In this document: positions 26,645 to 35,488 of the stretch, piece by piece | Position numbering within the stretch: the stretch's first letter is position 1 | How the letters are laid out: each line of letters starts with the position of its first letter | Assembly: GCA_027019265.1 (NCBI GenBank) | Contig: JALUWX010000032.1 | Coordinates: 124,001-188,000, forward strand | Source of the DNA: Phycisphaerales bacterium | GTDB taxonomy: Bacteria > Planctomycetota > Phycisphaerae > Phycisphaerales > UBA1924 | Direction of reading: 5' to 3' | DNA length: 64,000 nucleotides | Position numbers and translations under genes: made by a program | Notes under the pieces: model-generated | What the model saw: only the letters and a program-made list of their open reading frames with translations | What the model was told of the DNA's origin: nothing | The model's database searches: none

Positions 26645-26884
26645 GTTGATCGGTTCCTCTGTCGGATCCCCTGCGCCACGGATCCGTGTACCAAAAAAAG
26701 GTGCGTTCGGGCACAGTATGGCGCAATTCTCGGTCGTATGACACACAGAATCGCCTATTTCCGGGCGTTTCAGGTCGAAACATCCCTTTTCGGAAGGGTC
26801 CGGAAACATCTCGCCGAACGCGCGGGATCTCGGTATCCTCTTCCGGACTGTTTCTCTCCCCCCCACCATCAGTGAGGACTTGTT
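26645..26884. promoter_or_regulatory. Divergent promoter region of the amylase and alpha-glucosidase genes
   Basis: A 240-base AT-richer spacer between the two divergently read glycosidase genes. It contains an A-run at 26694-26700, an interrupted inverted repeat GTTTC-5-GAAAC at 26767-26781 that could be an operator half-site pair, and TATCCT near 26834 as a possible -10 box for the GH31 gene. No regulator gene is nearby. Promoter positions are tentative. Confidence 0.35.
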
Positions 26885-29041
26885 GTGCCCCGATTCCAGA
26901 GACTTGCTCCGACATCCATCATCGCGATGCTCGCTATCGCGACCCCCATCGCTCACGCTCAGGTCGCCGAGGTCATCGGGGATGGGATCATCCGCTACGA
27001 CGCCTCCCTCGAAGCCCGACAGAACCGCCGACCCTCGATCGCGCTCGTTCAGCCCTTCACGGCCATCGGTGACGTGAACCCGGACAACATGGCGATCTCA
27101 CCCGAATACTCCATGGATTCCGGGTCCGGGCGCACCGTCGCCTCCATCGATATCCCGGAAGGCACTTCGCTCTACGGGACCGGGATGTGCGCGGGACCCC
27201 TCCTCCGAAACGGGTTCGTGACCGAGACCTGGAACCTCGATGCGTTCGGGTACGGGCTCGGGGATCCGAACCTCTACACCTCCCAGCCCTGGGTCCTCGG
27301 GGTCCGTCCGGATGGGACGGCCTTCGGGGTCCTCGCGGATACAACCTACCGAACCCAGATCGACCTGCGCGGCGGGATCACCTTCCGCGCCGAGGGCGGG
27401 AACTTCGCCGTCATCATCGTGGATCGGGACTCCCCCCAGGAGGTGATGGAAGGGCTCGGAGAGCTGACCGGGTCCATCGCCATGCCCCCGCGCTGGGCCG
27501 TCGGGTACCACCAGTGCCGCTACTCGTACAACCCGGAATCGCGGGTCCGTGAAGTGGCGCAGACGTTCCGTGACAAAGAAATCCCGGCGGATGTCATCTG
27601 GATGGACATCGACTACATGGACGAGTACCGGGTCTTCACGTTCGACAAAGAGCAGTTCCCCGATCCCAAGGGGCTCAACGACTGGCTCGATTCCATCGGG
27701 TGGTCCAACGTCTGGATGATCGATCCGGGTGTGAAGGACGAGGACGGGTACTTCGTCTCCGATTCGGGCGACGAGCATGATGTCTGGGTCCGGGACAAGG
27801 ACGGGAACGTCTACAACGGCGAGGTCTGGCCGGGGGTCTGCGTGTTCCCCGACTACCTGAACCGGGATGTCCGGAACTGGTGGGCCGGGCTCTACAAGGA
27901 TTTCATGTCGTACAACATCGATGGGGTCTGGAACGACATGAACGAACCGGCCGTGTTCAACGTCGCGTCCAAGACCATGCCGGAGGACAACGTCCACCGC
28001 GCCGACCCGGAGCTCGGGGGGACGGACACCCACGATCGGTACCACAACGTCTATGGGATGCAGATGATCCGCGCCACCCGGGAGGGTGTGATGGCGGCGA
28101 ACCCGGACAAGCGCCCGTTCGTGCTCTCCCGCGCGAACTACATCGGGGGCCACCGATACGGCGCGACTTGGACGGGTGACAACAGCGCGAACTGGCCGCA
28201 CCTGGAAATGTCGATCCCGATGACCCTCAACCTCTCCCTCTCGGGTCAGCCCTTTGTGGGTCCGGACATCGGGGGGTTCGCGTTCAACGGCGACGGCGAG
28301 CTCTTCCAGCGCTGGATCGGGTTCGGGTCCCTCTTCCCCTTCTCGCGCGGTCACACGGCGAAGGGGAACATCGACAAGGAGCCCTGGTCCTTCGGTCCCG
28401 AGGTGGAAGCGACGAGCCGACGCGCGCTCGAACGGCGCTACCGGCTCATGCCCATGCTGTACACGGCGTTCCACGAATCGTCTGAATCCGGGATGCCCAT
28501 CGCGCAGCCCACGTTCTTCGCGGATCCGACGGACCTCGCGCTCCGCTCCGAAGACGACTCCTTCCTCCTCGGCGAAGACCTGCTCGTCGTGTGCAAGACC
28601 ACCCCGGAGATGGACCGGGTCCCCGTGCTCCCCGGCGCGGTTGATGGGGTGGAGTGGGCGGAGTTCGACTTCCCGAGCTACGACGGGGGGCGCGACTCCA
28701 AAGACAGCGCCCTCCCCCAGCTCTACATCCGTCCGGGTTCGATCATCCCCACGGGTCCCGTGCACCAGTACTTCGGGGACCGTCCCGATCAGCGTGACGA
28801 ACTGACCCTCCTCGTCCACCTGGACGCGAACGGCGAAGCGGAAGGCGATCTGTACGAAGACGCCGGCGAGGGCTTCGGGTACATGATGGGTGAGTACCTC
28901 GAGACCGAGTTCGTTGCGAGCGTTGAGAAGGGACGGGTCGTCGTCCGGATCAACGAGCAGGACGGGAAGATGGCCCAGCCCGATCGGAAGATCAACGTGA
29001 TCGTGGTCGGGTCGGACAAGAAGGGTCGCTTCGAGGACTAA
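26885..29041 (+). CDS. Secreted GH31 alpha-glucosidase
   Basis: A 718-residue exported glycosidase that releases glucose from maltodextrin ends. A signal peptide ends at about residue 25 (IAHA|Q). GH31 landmarks are the galactose-mutarotase-like N-domain, WAVGYHQCRYSY, VIWMDIDYMD, the nucleophile Asp351 in GVWNDMNEP and the acid/base Asp432 in WTGDNSANW, then HTAKGNIDKEPW and the C-terminal beta domains. The start is GTG at 26885 with GAGGA seven to eight bases upstream. Unlike its divergent neighbour it has no dockerin. It fits with amylase upstream and glucose uptake and phosphorylation genes downstream. Confidence 0.93.
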   Translation: MPRFQRLAPTSIIAMLAIATPIAHAQVAEVIGDGIIRYDASLEARQNRRPSIALVQPFTAIGDVNPDNMAISPEYSMDSGSGRTVASIDIPEGTSLYGTGMCAGPLLRNGFVTETWNLDAFGYGLGDPNLYTSQPWVLGVRPDGTAFGVLADTTYRTQIDLRGGITFRAEGGNFAVIIVDRDSPQEVMEGLGELTGSIAMPPRWAVGYHQCRYSYNPESRVREVAQTFRDKEIPADVIWMDIDYMDEYRVFTFDKEQFPDPKGLNDWLDSIGWSNVWMIDPGVKDEDGYFVSDSGDEHDVWVRDKDGNVYNGEVWPGVCVFPDYLNRDVRNWWAGLYKDFMSYNIDGVWNDMNEPAVFNVASKTMPEDNVHRADPELGGTDTHDRYHNVYGMQMIRATREGVMAANPDKRPFVLSRANYIGGHRYGATWTGDNSANWPHLEMSIPMTLNLSLSGQPFVGPDIGGFAFNGDGELFQRWIGFGSLFPFSRGHTAKGNIDKEPWSFGPEVEATSRRALERRYRLMPMLYTAFHESSESGMPIAQPTFFADPTDLALRSEDDSFLLGEDLLVVCKTTPEMDRVPVLPGAVDGVEWAEFDFPSYDGGRDSKDSALPQLYIRPGSIIPTGPVHQYFGDRPDQRDELTLLVHLDANGEAEGDLYEDAGEGFGYMMGEYLETEFVASVEKGRVVVRINEQDGKMAQPDRKINVIVVGSDKKGRFED

Positions 29042-29048
29042 GTACCGA

Positions 29049-29465
29049 ATGCACTCCAAGTGTCTCGATGAACTCGATCCACCAGCATGGGAGCCGTACG
29101 AGTACGAAACAGGACTTGTACGGTCATGCCATGAACTCCGAAGGAAGCCTATTGGCGAGTTCACGATCGAGGATCTTCGGATCATGATTGGGCAGTCGAT
29201 TGGGCTCGAGTATCTTGTTCCGATTGCGCTCAACAAGCTTGAAGTGGACTGCCTCGCCGAAGGCGATTTCTACCCGGGCGACCTGCTCGTATCAGTTCTC
29301 TCGATACGGAGTGACTACTGGAGTACCCATCCTGCTCAGCGGGCTCTGATGCGATCGATCATCCAACTCAACCCTGATGCCTTCGAGAAACAGCACTCCG
29401 TTGAAGACATCATGAATCAGCTCAGAGCACAACGAAGTCATTGGCTCGAAGCCAACGGTGAATGA
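29049..29465 (+). CDS. Orphan CdiI-family immunity-like protein
   Basis: A 138-residue protein that resembles the contact-dependent growth inhibition immunity family: an N-terminal SLDELDPPxW-like opening (CLDELDPPAWEPYEYETGLV), CHELRRKPIGEFTIEDLRIM, GLEYLVPIALNKLE and AEGDFYPGDLL. Family members bind and block the toxin tip of CdiA-type effectors. No CdiA/CdiB or other toxin gene lies next to it. By hand count its GC is about 53 %, clearly below the neighbours, and its codon use differs, which points to transfer. It sits 7 bases after the GH31 stop and is followed by a terminator, so it may be read from the GH31 message. Confidence 0.7.
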   Translation: MHSKCLDELDPPAWEPYEYETGLVRSCHELRRKPIGEFTIEDLRIMIGQSIGLEYLVPIALNKLEVDCLAEGDFYPGDLLVSVLSIRSDYWSTHPAQRALMRSIIQLNPDAFEKQHSVEDIMNQLRAQRSHWLEANGE

Positions 29466-29466
29466 C

Positions 29467-29500
29467 AAAGCCCCGTGTCCGAGGACACGGGGCTTTCTTT
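29467..29500 (+). terminator. Rho-independent terminator after the CdiI-like gene
   Basis: AAAGCCCCGTGTCC and GGACACGGGGCTTT pair perfectly around a short loop and are followed by CTTT. The symmetric stem may also stop transcription of the leftward MFS gene ending at 29523. Confidence 0.88.
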
Positions 29501-29522
29501 GTGCTTCAGATGTCGATGAGGA

Positions 29523-30986
29523 TCAGCCCTCGAGTTCGCCCATCGTCTCGAGTTCCTTGCCCTTGGTCTCGGGGATCAGGAACATCACGAACACGAGCGA
29601 GAGCAGGGCGCTGACGGCGTAGAACCCGTACGCGCCAGCAAGAGACCATCCGGCGAGCGCGGGGAAGGTCGCGCTGATGAGGTAGTTCGCGCCCCACTGG
29701 GCGGCCGCCGCGACGGCGAGGGCCGCACCGCGGATCTGGTTCGAGAACATCTCGCCGAGCATGACCCAGACGATCGGGCCCCACGATGCGCCGAAGGAGA
29801 TGATGAACAGGTTGAGCGCGACGAGCGCGAGCTTGCCCATCCCGGCGTTGTCACCCGAGAGGATCGGTCGCCCGGTGAGCTCGTCCATCGGCGCGGTCCC
29901 GAACACATACGCCATGATCCCCAGTGAGATCATCATCCCGAGGGACCCGAACATGAGGAGGGGCTTGCGCCCGATCTTGTCCACGAGCGCGATCGCGATG
30001 AAGGTCGTGAGCACATTGGTGCCCCCACCGATCGCGGTGTTGATGAACGCCTTGTCCGACGTCAGACCCACCGACTCCCAGAGGAGGTTGGAGTAGTAGA
30101 AGACGACGTTGATCCCGACGAACTGCTGGAACACGGACAAGCCGATCCCGAGCCAGACGATCTTCTTGAAGAGCCCACCACCCAGGATGTCGCTCATCCG
30201 GGGCTTGTGCGAGGAGCTGAGGGTCGCATGGATTTCCTTGACCTTGCCTTCGACCGCGCCGGAACCGAGGACCTTGGAGAGCACTGAGCGGGCTTCCTCA
30301 TCCTTGTTCTGGATGACGAGGTAGCGCGGGGACTCGGGGATCCCGAGCGCGAGGATCCCGTAGAGGGCGGCCGGGAACGCTTCGATCCAGAACATCCAGC
30401 GCCAGGCTTCGAATCCACCGATCCACTCGGCGCCAGCATCTGCTTGACCACCACCGGCCGCACGCGCGACGAGGAGGTTGCTCATGAGCGCGACGAAGAT
30501 CCCGATGACGATCGCGAGCTGCTGCATGGAGCCCAGACGGCCGCGCATGTGCGCGGGAGAGACTTCCGCGATGTACGCCGGAGCGATCACGGACGCCGCG
30601 CCGAACGCGAGCCCCCCGAGGAATCGCCAGAACGTGAAGTCGATGATGGTCATGGGCATCCCGGACCCGATCGCCGACGCAAGGAACATGACGGCGGCGA
30701 TGACCATGGACTTCTTGCGTCCGATCTTGTTCGTGATGGGACCGGCCGTGAACGCACCGATCGCAGCACCAACAAGCGCCAAAGCGACGGCCTGTCCAAC
30801 GACGAGATCGACCTGGTCGGCGCTGAAGCTCGCGCGGAAGGTCCCGGCCGGGTCCGTGAACATGTCACGGAGCACGGGGACCGCGCCGTTGATGACGGCC
30901 GTGTCGAATCCGAAGAGGAATCCGCCCAGGGCCGCAACTGTTACAATTCGTAGCAAGAATCCAAGATTGGTGTCCGTGTCGCTCAT
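29523..30986 (-). CDS. MFS sugar porter (proton-coupled hexose transporter family)
   Basis: A 487-residue, 12-helix transporter of the sugar porter family. Signatures are GGFLFGFDTAVINGA in helix 1, GRKK after helix 2, the AEVSPAHMRGRL block, PESPRYLV at the central loop, GINVVFYYSN in helix 7, GRKPLL and the C-terminal PETKGKELE. These match XylE/GLUT-type symporters; glucose is the likely substrate because a glucokinase gene is directly upstream in the same direction. CAGGAG precedes the ATG. The 84-base gap to glk contains a small hairpin (ACACC-5-GGTGT). Confidence 0.93.
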   Translation of the reverse strand: MSDTDTNLGFLLRIVTVAALGGFLFGFDTAVINGAVPVLRDMFTDPAGTFRASFSADQVDLVVGQAVALALVGAAIGAFTAGPITNKIGRKKSMVIAAVMFLASAIGSGMPMTIIDFTFWRFLGGLAFGAASVIAPAYIAEVSPAHMRGRLGSMQQLAIVIGIFVALMSNLLVARAAGGGQADAGAEWIGGFEAWRWMFWIEAFPAALYGILALGIPESPRYLVIQNKDEEARSVLSKVLGSGAVEGKVKEIHATLSSSHKPRMSDILGGGLFKKIVWLGIGLSVFQQFVGINVVFYYSNLLWESVGLTSDKAFINTAIGGGTNVLTTFIAIALVDKIGRKPLLMFGSLGMMISLGIMAYVFGTAPMDELTGRPILSGDNAGMGKLALVALNLFIISFGASWGPIVWVMLGEMFSNQIRGAALAVAAAAQWGANYLISATFPALAGWSLAGAYGFYAVSALLSLVFVMFLIPETKGKELETMGELEG

Positions 30987-31070
30987 CGACCCTGCTCCTG
31001 TGATGATGCTTGATCGCCGTCCCCGACACCCGAACAGGTGTGCTCATACGGCTATTGGTTGACGGGCATC

Positions 31071-32075
31071 TTACCCGAATCGACGCTGCGCGTGAACGGC
31101 GGCCCCTCGGAGGGCGACTTCGCCGTCGAGAATGGCAAAAACCGGGGTCGCTTCGATGAGCGGGCTCATCCGACCCTTGGTCGTCATCGCTTGGATGAAC
31201 CTGGTGAACCCTCCCATTTCCGCGAGACGGGGTCCAACACTCCCGATGATCCCCCCGCCGAGCCAAACCCCCCCTGTCGCGAGCATCTTGAGGATGACAT
31301 TCCCCACCTCGGACCCGTAGAGCTCCAGAAAGAGGTCGAGGGCTTTCGCGCAGCGTTCGCACCCGCCGTCGAGCGCCATTCTCGTGATCAGCGGCCCCCG
31401 CTCGGACTTGGGGACCCCTGCGCGGAGCCGTTCTTTCAGCGACGGATCACCCTGATACCGATTCGTCGCGCAGAAGAACTCGTAGATGTTCACAAGCCCG
31501 GGACCTGAGACGACACGCTCGTAGCTGATGCGCCCGTACTTCTCGATGAGGAACCCCAACATCTCGAACTCGAGCTCGTTGCGCGGCGCGAAGTCGGTGT
31601 GACCGCCTTCCGTTGCGAACGGATGGTACTGATGACCATCGAAGTAGATCCCCGCTTCCCCGAGCCCCGTCCCGGCGGACACGACAGCGCGGTTCCCCCG
31701 AGGGTTCTCCACACCCTTGTTGATGACGAGGACATCCTCGTCCTGGAGCGATTCGACTCCGTAGGCCGCCGACTCAAGGTCGTTGATCAGACCCACATGG
31801 GGGATCTTGAGGGTGCGCGAGATGCGATCCGCATCGACGATCCAGGGGAGGTTCGTCGCTTCGCACTTGTCATCCACGATGGGACCCGCGATCCCGAAGC
31901 TGGCCGCCGCGATCTCGTGGGGTCCCGATCCCACATATTCGACGAGCGCGTCCGTGAGGGAGGGGAAGTCGGCGCTGGGGTACTTCTTGACTCGATCCAA
32001 GGTGACGCGCGTGCCGCTGATATGAGCGATCGCGACGCGCGTGTTGGTGCCACCGATGTCGCCGACGAGGATCAT
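31071..32075 (-). CDS. glk: Glucokinase
   Basis: A 334-residue ATP-dependent glucokinase of the bacterial Glk family (not ROK), phosphorylating glucose to glucose 6-phosphate. The N-terminal phosphate-binding loop is VGDIGGTNTRVAI; further blocks are SFGIAGPIVDD, NLPWIVDA, LINDLESAAYG, VVSAGTGLGEAG and the C-terminal GGVWLGGGIIG. GAGGA lies ten bases before the ATG. It is followed by the sugar porter gene in the same direction, giving import and trapping of the glucose released by the GH13 and GH31 enzymes. Confidence 0.93.
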   Translation of the reverse strand: MILVGDIGGTNTRVAIAHISGTRVTLDRVKKYPSADFPSLTDALVEYVGSGPHEIAAASFGIAGPIVDDKCEATNLPWIVDADRISRTLKIPHVGLINDLESAAYGVESLQDEDVLVINKGVENPRGNRAVVSAGTGLGEAGIYFDGHQYHPFATEGGHTDFAPRNELEFEMLGFLIEKYGRISYERVVSGPGLVNIYEFFCATNRYQGDPSLKERLRAGVPKSERGPLITRMALDGGCERCAKALDLFLELYGSEVGNVILKMLATGGVWLGGGIIGSVGPRLAEMGGFTRFIQAMTTKGRMSPLIEATPVFAILDGEVALRGAAVHAQRRFG

Positions 32076-32174
32076 GCGTGGAGTGTCCTCAGGCGGATGG
32101 GCATCATGGATCGGAGGTTCCGGAGCATGGGGAGGGAGTCTAGCAGGACGAACGATCTCTGAGCCGTGGAAGAC

Positions 32175-33164
32175 TCAGTCGATCGTACGGGTCGTATCGC
32201 TCCGGCCGGGCTTGAACAGGTTGATGCTCGTCCCCTGTTGACGGATCTCGCGGAGCTGATCGTCGTTGCTCGCAAAGTCGGGGTTGGCGTAGAACTTGAA
32301 CTCCGGGTTCTCATCGACGAACTCGACGTGTCCGTCGGTGAACACCCAGTGCGAGCCGTCGGCTCCGTGATTATCAACGTCGGCGTATCCCGTGACGGGA
32401 TTGAATCCGACTTCATCGAGCACTTCTTGGGTCTCCGATCCGGGCGAGTCATCGTAGAGGTTGTAACCCCACCACGAGTTTGTGGAGTGATCTGACGTAT
32501 TGGTCTCATCGCCGTAGAACGGAATCGCGGCCGGCATCCCGCCTTCATCGAGCCGGAGCCCGGCGATGTACATATAGCTGATGTTGTAGTTGATCACGTC
32601 CTCGGGCGTTTGCGGAGCTTCCGGGACCTTGGGCTTGCGATCGCCGTCCGAGTACCGGTTGTCCTCAGGACGGTTGTTCGCGCCACCGAACGGGAAGTAG
32701 CTGTCTTCCTTGTCACGGGGACAGACCAACGACTCGTAAGAGTCCATATATCCGTCCATGACCGGGGTCTTCCGACCGCCGACGTACGCACCGATGTTGG
32801 GGAACGCGCCGATGAACCCTCGATCGCCCGAGAAGGCCGCCGGCCCGGTTCGTTCACCATCACCAACCTGAATGGTCGAGAAGAACCCAGCGAGCCCCCC
32901 GGCGGCGCTGCTCTGGTTTGCGATCCGCTCCTGAAGCGAGAGATTCGGGCTCGTCGGAACAAGCGGCAACCAGCCCCGGCTGGTATCGGCATAGAGGGTC
33001 ATCGCTTGACCCATCCCACGGACCTGCGCTTGGCACTTGATGTCTTGCGCCGACTCCCTCGCTCGGCCCAGCGCGGGGAGGAGGATCCCGATCAGGAGCG
33101 CAATGATCGCGATCACGACGAGGAGTTCGATGAGCGTGAAAGCACGGCGCGGTGAGGTGGTCAT
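32175..33164 (-). CDS. Type II secretion-like prepilin with H-X9-DG C-terminus (DUF1559-like)
   Basis: A 329-residue pseudopilin-like protein. The N-terminus RRAFTLIELLVVIAIIALLI has the prepilin peptidase site before Phe and the conserved Glu5. The C-terminal GSHWVFTDGHVEFVDE carries the 'H-X9-DG' type ending typical of the very large planctomycete family of such proteins. It would be exported and anchored by its N-terminal helix. AAGGA is ten bases upstream of the ATG. The gene precedes glk with a 99-base gap on the same strand and is divergent from the GH13 lipoprotein gene, so it belongs to the starch region, perhaps as a surface substrate-binding component. Confidence 0.85.
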   Translation of the reverse strand: MTTSPRRAFTLIELLVVIAIIALLIGILLPALGRARESAQDIKCQAQVRGMGQAMTLYADTSRGWLPLVPTSPNLSLQERIANQSSAAGGLAGFFSTIQVGDGERTGPAAFSGDRGFIGAFPNIGAYVGGRKTPVMDGYMDSYESLVCPRDKEDSYFPFGGANNRPEDNRYSDGDRKPKVPEAPQTPEDVINYNISYMYIAGLRLDEGGMPAAIPFYGDETNTSDHSTNSWWGYNLYDDSPGSETQEVLDEVGFNPVTGYADVDNHGADGSHWVFTDGHVEFVDENPEFKFYANPDFASNDDQLREIRQQGTSINLFKPGRSDTTRTID

Positions 33165-33252
33165 CCGGATGAGTCCTTGATGTCCTGGCGAGAGTATTGT
33201 GGAACTGTTCCGACCAAAACGCGCAGCAGCGCGTCAACCGGGAGTTTACGAG

Positions 33253-35319
33253 ATGCCGCTGATCCCGTCAACAGCATACCGATGGCTCCTCAATATCATC
33301 CCTTCCCTCCTCTTCATATGCTCGATCATCTCCTGCGCCCCCCACCGGGGAGTCGCGAAATCGGGGCACTCGGGGGTCACCCTCACATGGATCAACGACT
33401 CACCCCGGATCGCGCGTCTTGAGGTGCACGATCCGCTCCCCGGAGCGGTTTCAGCGATCCGGATCTCGAACGATTCCGGACAAACCTCGTCGGCGAGCCT
33501 GATCAAGCCCGGCGGGGGAATGACCCCCTCTGCTGTCGCCCATGCAACGATCTCGTTCGATCCAACCCGAGTTGAACTCCTCGATCCGGACGGCCGAGCC
33601 CTCCGATCCGTTCCGATCCGGATCCTCCCGACTCGCCCCCGATCCCAACGCCCCCCGGGCTGGGCCAAGGGGATGCTCTGGTATCAGATCTTCCCCGAGC
33701 GCTTCGCGAACGGGAACCCGGAGAACGACCCGATCAATCCGAGCGGGTTTGTGGTGGACTGGGATCAGGATTTCGATTCCCCGACCATCGAGGAGATCGA
33801 ACGCGCGTGGTTCCGCGGCGCGGGAACCCCGGGACGGTACGGAGTCTCGCCGGATCGCGAAGGGGGTTCGATCGCGAGCGTAGTCTTCCAGCGTCGGTTC
33901 GGGGGGGACCTTCAGGGTGTGCTCGCGCATCTGGATCACCTGGAATCGATGAACATCGACGGGGTGTACCTGTGCCCGATCTTCGACTCCGGGTCCCTCC
34001 ACAAGTACGACGCGAACGACCATCGCCACATCGACCCCTCCTTCGGGAACAAAGGAATACCCCCTTCGACTCCCCCACTCCTCGAAGGCGACCCCCTCGA
34101 CCACACGACCTGGGACTGGACCGAGTCCGATCGGTTCTTCGTCCATGAGTTCATCCCCGCGCTGCGCGAACGAGACATGCGCCTCATGCTCGACGGGGTC
34201 TGGAACCATGTCGGGCTCGACCACTGGGCGTTCCGGGATGTTCGGGAGAAGGGATCCCGTTCACGATTCGCGGACTGGTTCGATTGCGCCTTCGATGAGC
34301 ACGGCGCGTTGATCGCGTGGCGCGCGTGGGACGGGGTGAACGGGGCGCTCCCGATCTTCAAACACATCGGAGAGGACCTCGCGCCCGGTCCGAAAGCCCA
34401 TGTTTTCGAGGTCACAAAGCGCTGGATGGACCCAAACGGGGACGGGGACCCGAGCGATGGGATCGACGGCTGGAGACTCGATGTCGCGAACGAGATCGGG
34501 AAGGACTTCTGGCGCGACTGGCGCGAGCTTGTCCGCTCCATCAACCCGGACGCGCTCATCGTCGGTGAGATCTGGGGAGACGCGCAGCCCTGGTTCGACG
34601 GGCACGGGTTCGACGCGCAGATGAACTATCCGGCGGCCTACGCGATCGCGGATTGGCTCTCGATCGGCTCCTCCCGGAACAATGCACAGCTCGTTGCCGA
34701 TCGGCTCACGCAGGTCTTTTCCCACGACCCCGAGCACGATCAGGTCCAGCTCAACCTCATGAGTTCCCACGACACCGAGCGCCTCGGATCGCTGATGGAG
34801 AACGGCTGGGTCCGAGCTTTCGACAACGGAGCGCGCCCGTGGTCCAGAGATGGCCGATACAACCGGGATTCGGTGTCCGACGACGCGATCGCGCGCGCAG
34901 GGGCGGCGATCGCGACACTTCTCGCGGCCCCGGGATCGTTCATGCTCTACAACGGAGACGAGTTCGCGCTCCCCGGCGCAGACGATCCTGACAACCGTCG
35001 TCCGATCCCGAGTTCAAGCTTCGATTCGGATGATCAGCCCATGCTCCGGGTGCTGCGCGAACTCAGCGGAGTCCTCCACGACCCGCGCTATCGAGATGTG
35101 CTCCGATACGGGAGCGCCCGGTTTGAAGCCCACAACCAGATCCTGAGGGTGACACGTCAACTCGACGAGACGATCCTGATCTGTGATATCGGACCCTCGG
35201 ATCGACTCCCCGACTTCCCCGGTGCGACGACGACCATTCTTGGGCCGGCCCCTCATGACGTAACTGTTACATGGGGCGTGCATTTCCAACACTTCATCCA
35301 CGACGAGGGATCCCGATAA
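33253..35319 (+). CDS. GH13 alpha-glucan hydrolase, lipoprotein
   Basis: A 688-residue enzyme with a lipoprotein signal ending SIISC (Cys28). An N-terminal beta domain of about 120 residues with ITLTW-like strands precedes the GH13 barrel, which starts at GMLWYQIFPERFANG. Region I is MLDGVWNHVGLD, region II DGWRLDVANE (nucleophile Asp410), region III IVGEIWGD (Glu439), region IV SSHDTER (Asp507). The architecture is that of neopullulanase/cyclomaltodextrinase-type enzymes. It would sit on a membrane facing the periplasm or outside and act on maltodextrins. The ATG at 33253 has GGAG eight bases upstream; an upstream in-frame ATG would spoil the signal peptide. Confidence 0.9.
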   Translation: MPLIPSTAYRWLLNIIPSLLFICSIISCAPHRGVAKSGHSGVTLTWINDSPRIARLEVHDPLPGAVSAIRISNDSGQTSSASLIKPGGGMTPSAVAHATISFDPTRVELLDPDGRALRSVPIRILPTRPRSQRPPGWAKGMLWYQIFPERFANGNPENDPINPSGFVVDWDQDFDSPTIEEIERAWFRGAGTPGRYGVSPDREGGSIASVVFQRRFGGDLQGVLAHLDHLESMNIDGVYLCPIFDSGSLHKYDANDHRHIDPSFGNKGIPPSTPPLLEGDPLDHTTWDWTESDRFFVHEFIPALRERDMRLMLDGVWNHVGLDHWAFRDVREKGSRSRFADWFDCAFDEHGALIAWRAWDGVNGALPIFKHIGEDLAPGPKAHVFEVTKRWMDPNGDGDPSDGIDGWRLDVANEIGKDFWRDWRELVRSINPDALIVGEIWGDAQPWFDGHGFDAQMNYPAAYAIADWLSIGSSRNNAQLVADRLTQVFSHDPEHDQVQLNLMSSHDTERLGSLMENGWVRAFDNGARPWSRDGRYNRDSVSDDAIARAGAAIATLLAAPGSFMLYNGDEFALPGADDPDNRRPIPSSSFDSDDQPMLRVLRELSGVLHDPRYRDVLRYGSARFEAHNQILRVTRQLDETILICDIGPSDRLPDFPGATTTILGPAPHDVTVTWGVHFQHFIHDEGSR

Positions 35320-35410
35320 TCAGGAATCCAACGGACTCTGTGAATTCCCGCTGATTCGGGCAGAAATCCGTTCCGAATCTGGTTTCTGCGCGTGTAGAGT
35401 AAAGATGATG

Positions 35411-35443
35411 CGCTGAGTCTCAGCGTACATGAAACAATTTCAT
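35411..35443. promoter_or_regulatory. Two adjacent perfect palindromes upstream of the dockerin protein gene
   Basis: CGCTGAG-T-CTCAGCG (35411-35425) and ATGAAA-CAA-TTTCAT (35429-35443) are each perfect 15-base palindromes, three bases apart, between a possible -10 (TAGAGT near 35395) and the ATG at 35489. They look like operators in a 5' leader; the second resembles LacI-family half-sites. The intervening 35320-35488 region holds no gene. Confidence 0.5.
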
Positions 35444-35488
35444 TCGCCACGATTGTGTGGCATCAGGACGAAGACGAGGGAGCACCAC

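Noticed and set aside
26645-26956. N-terminal extension of the amylase to 26956
   Set aside because: The extra 104 residues have no signal peptide or similarity, and would put the real signal peptide (starting at 26644) inside the protein.
27098-29236. A 712-codon open frame on the minus strand opposite the GH31 gene, and similar long frames opposite other genes (for example 10935-12881 plus, 19369-21360 minus, 25319-26875 plus)
   Set aside because: They are antisense shadows caused by GC-rich codon use: the opposite strand carries well recognised genes, and the translated shadows are arginine/aspartate/valine-rich without domains.
10817-35270. GTAACTGTTAC at 10817-10827 and 35260-35270, and AACTGTTAC near 30940, as a possible repeated operator
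   Set aside because: The second and third copies lie within coding sequence and spell Val-Thr-Val codons, and the first spans the ftsI stop. No shared position relative to a promoter, so coincidence is more likely.
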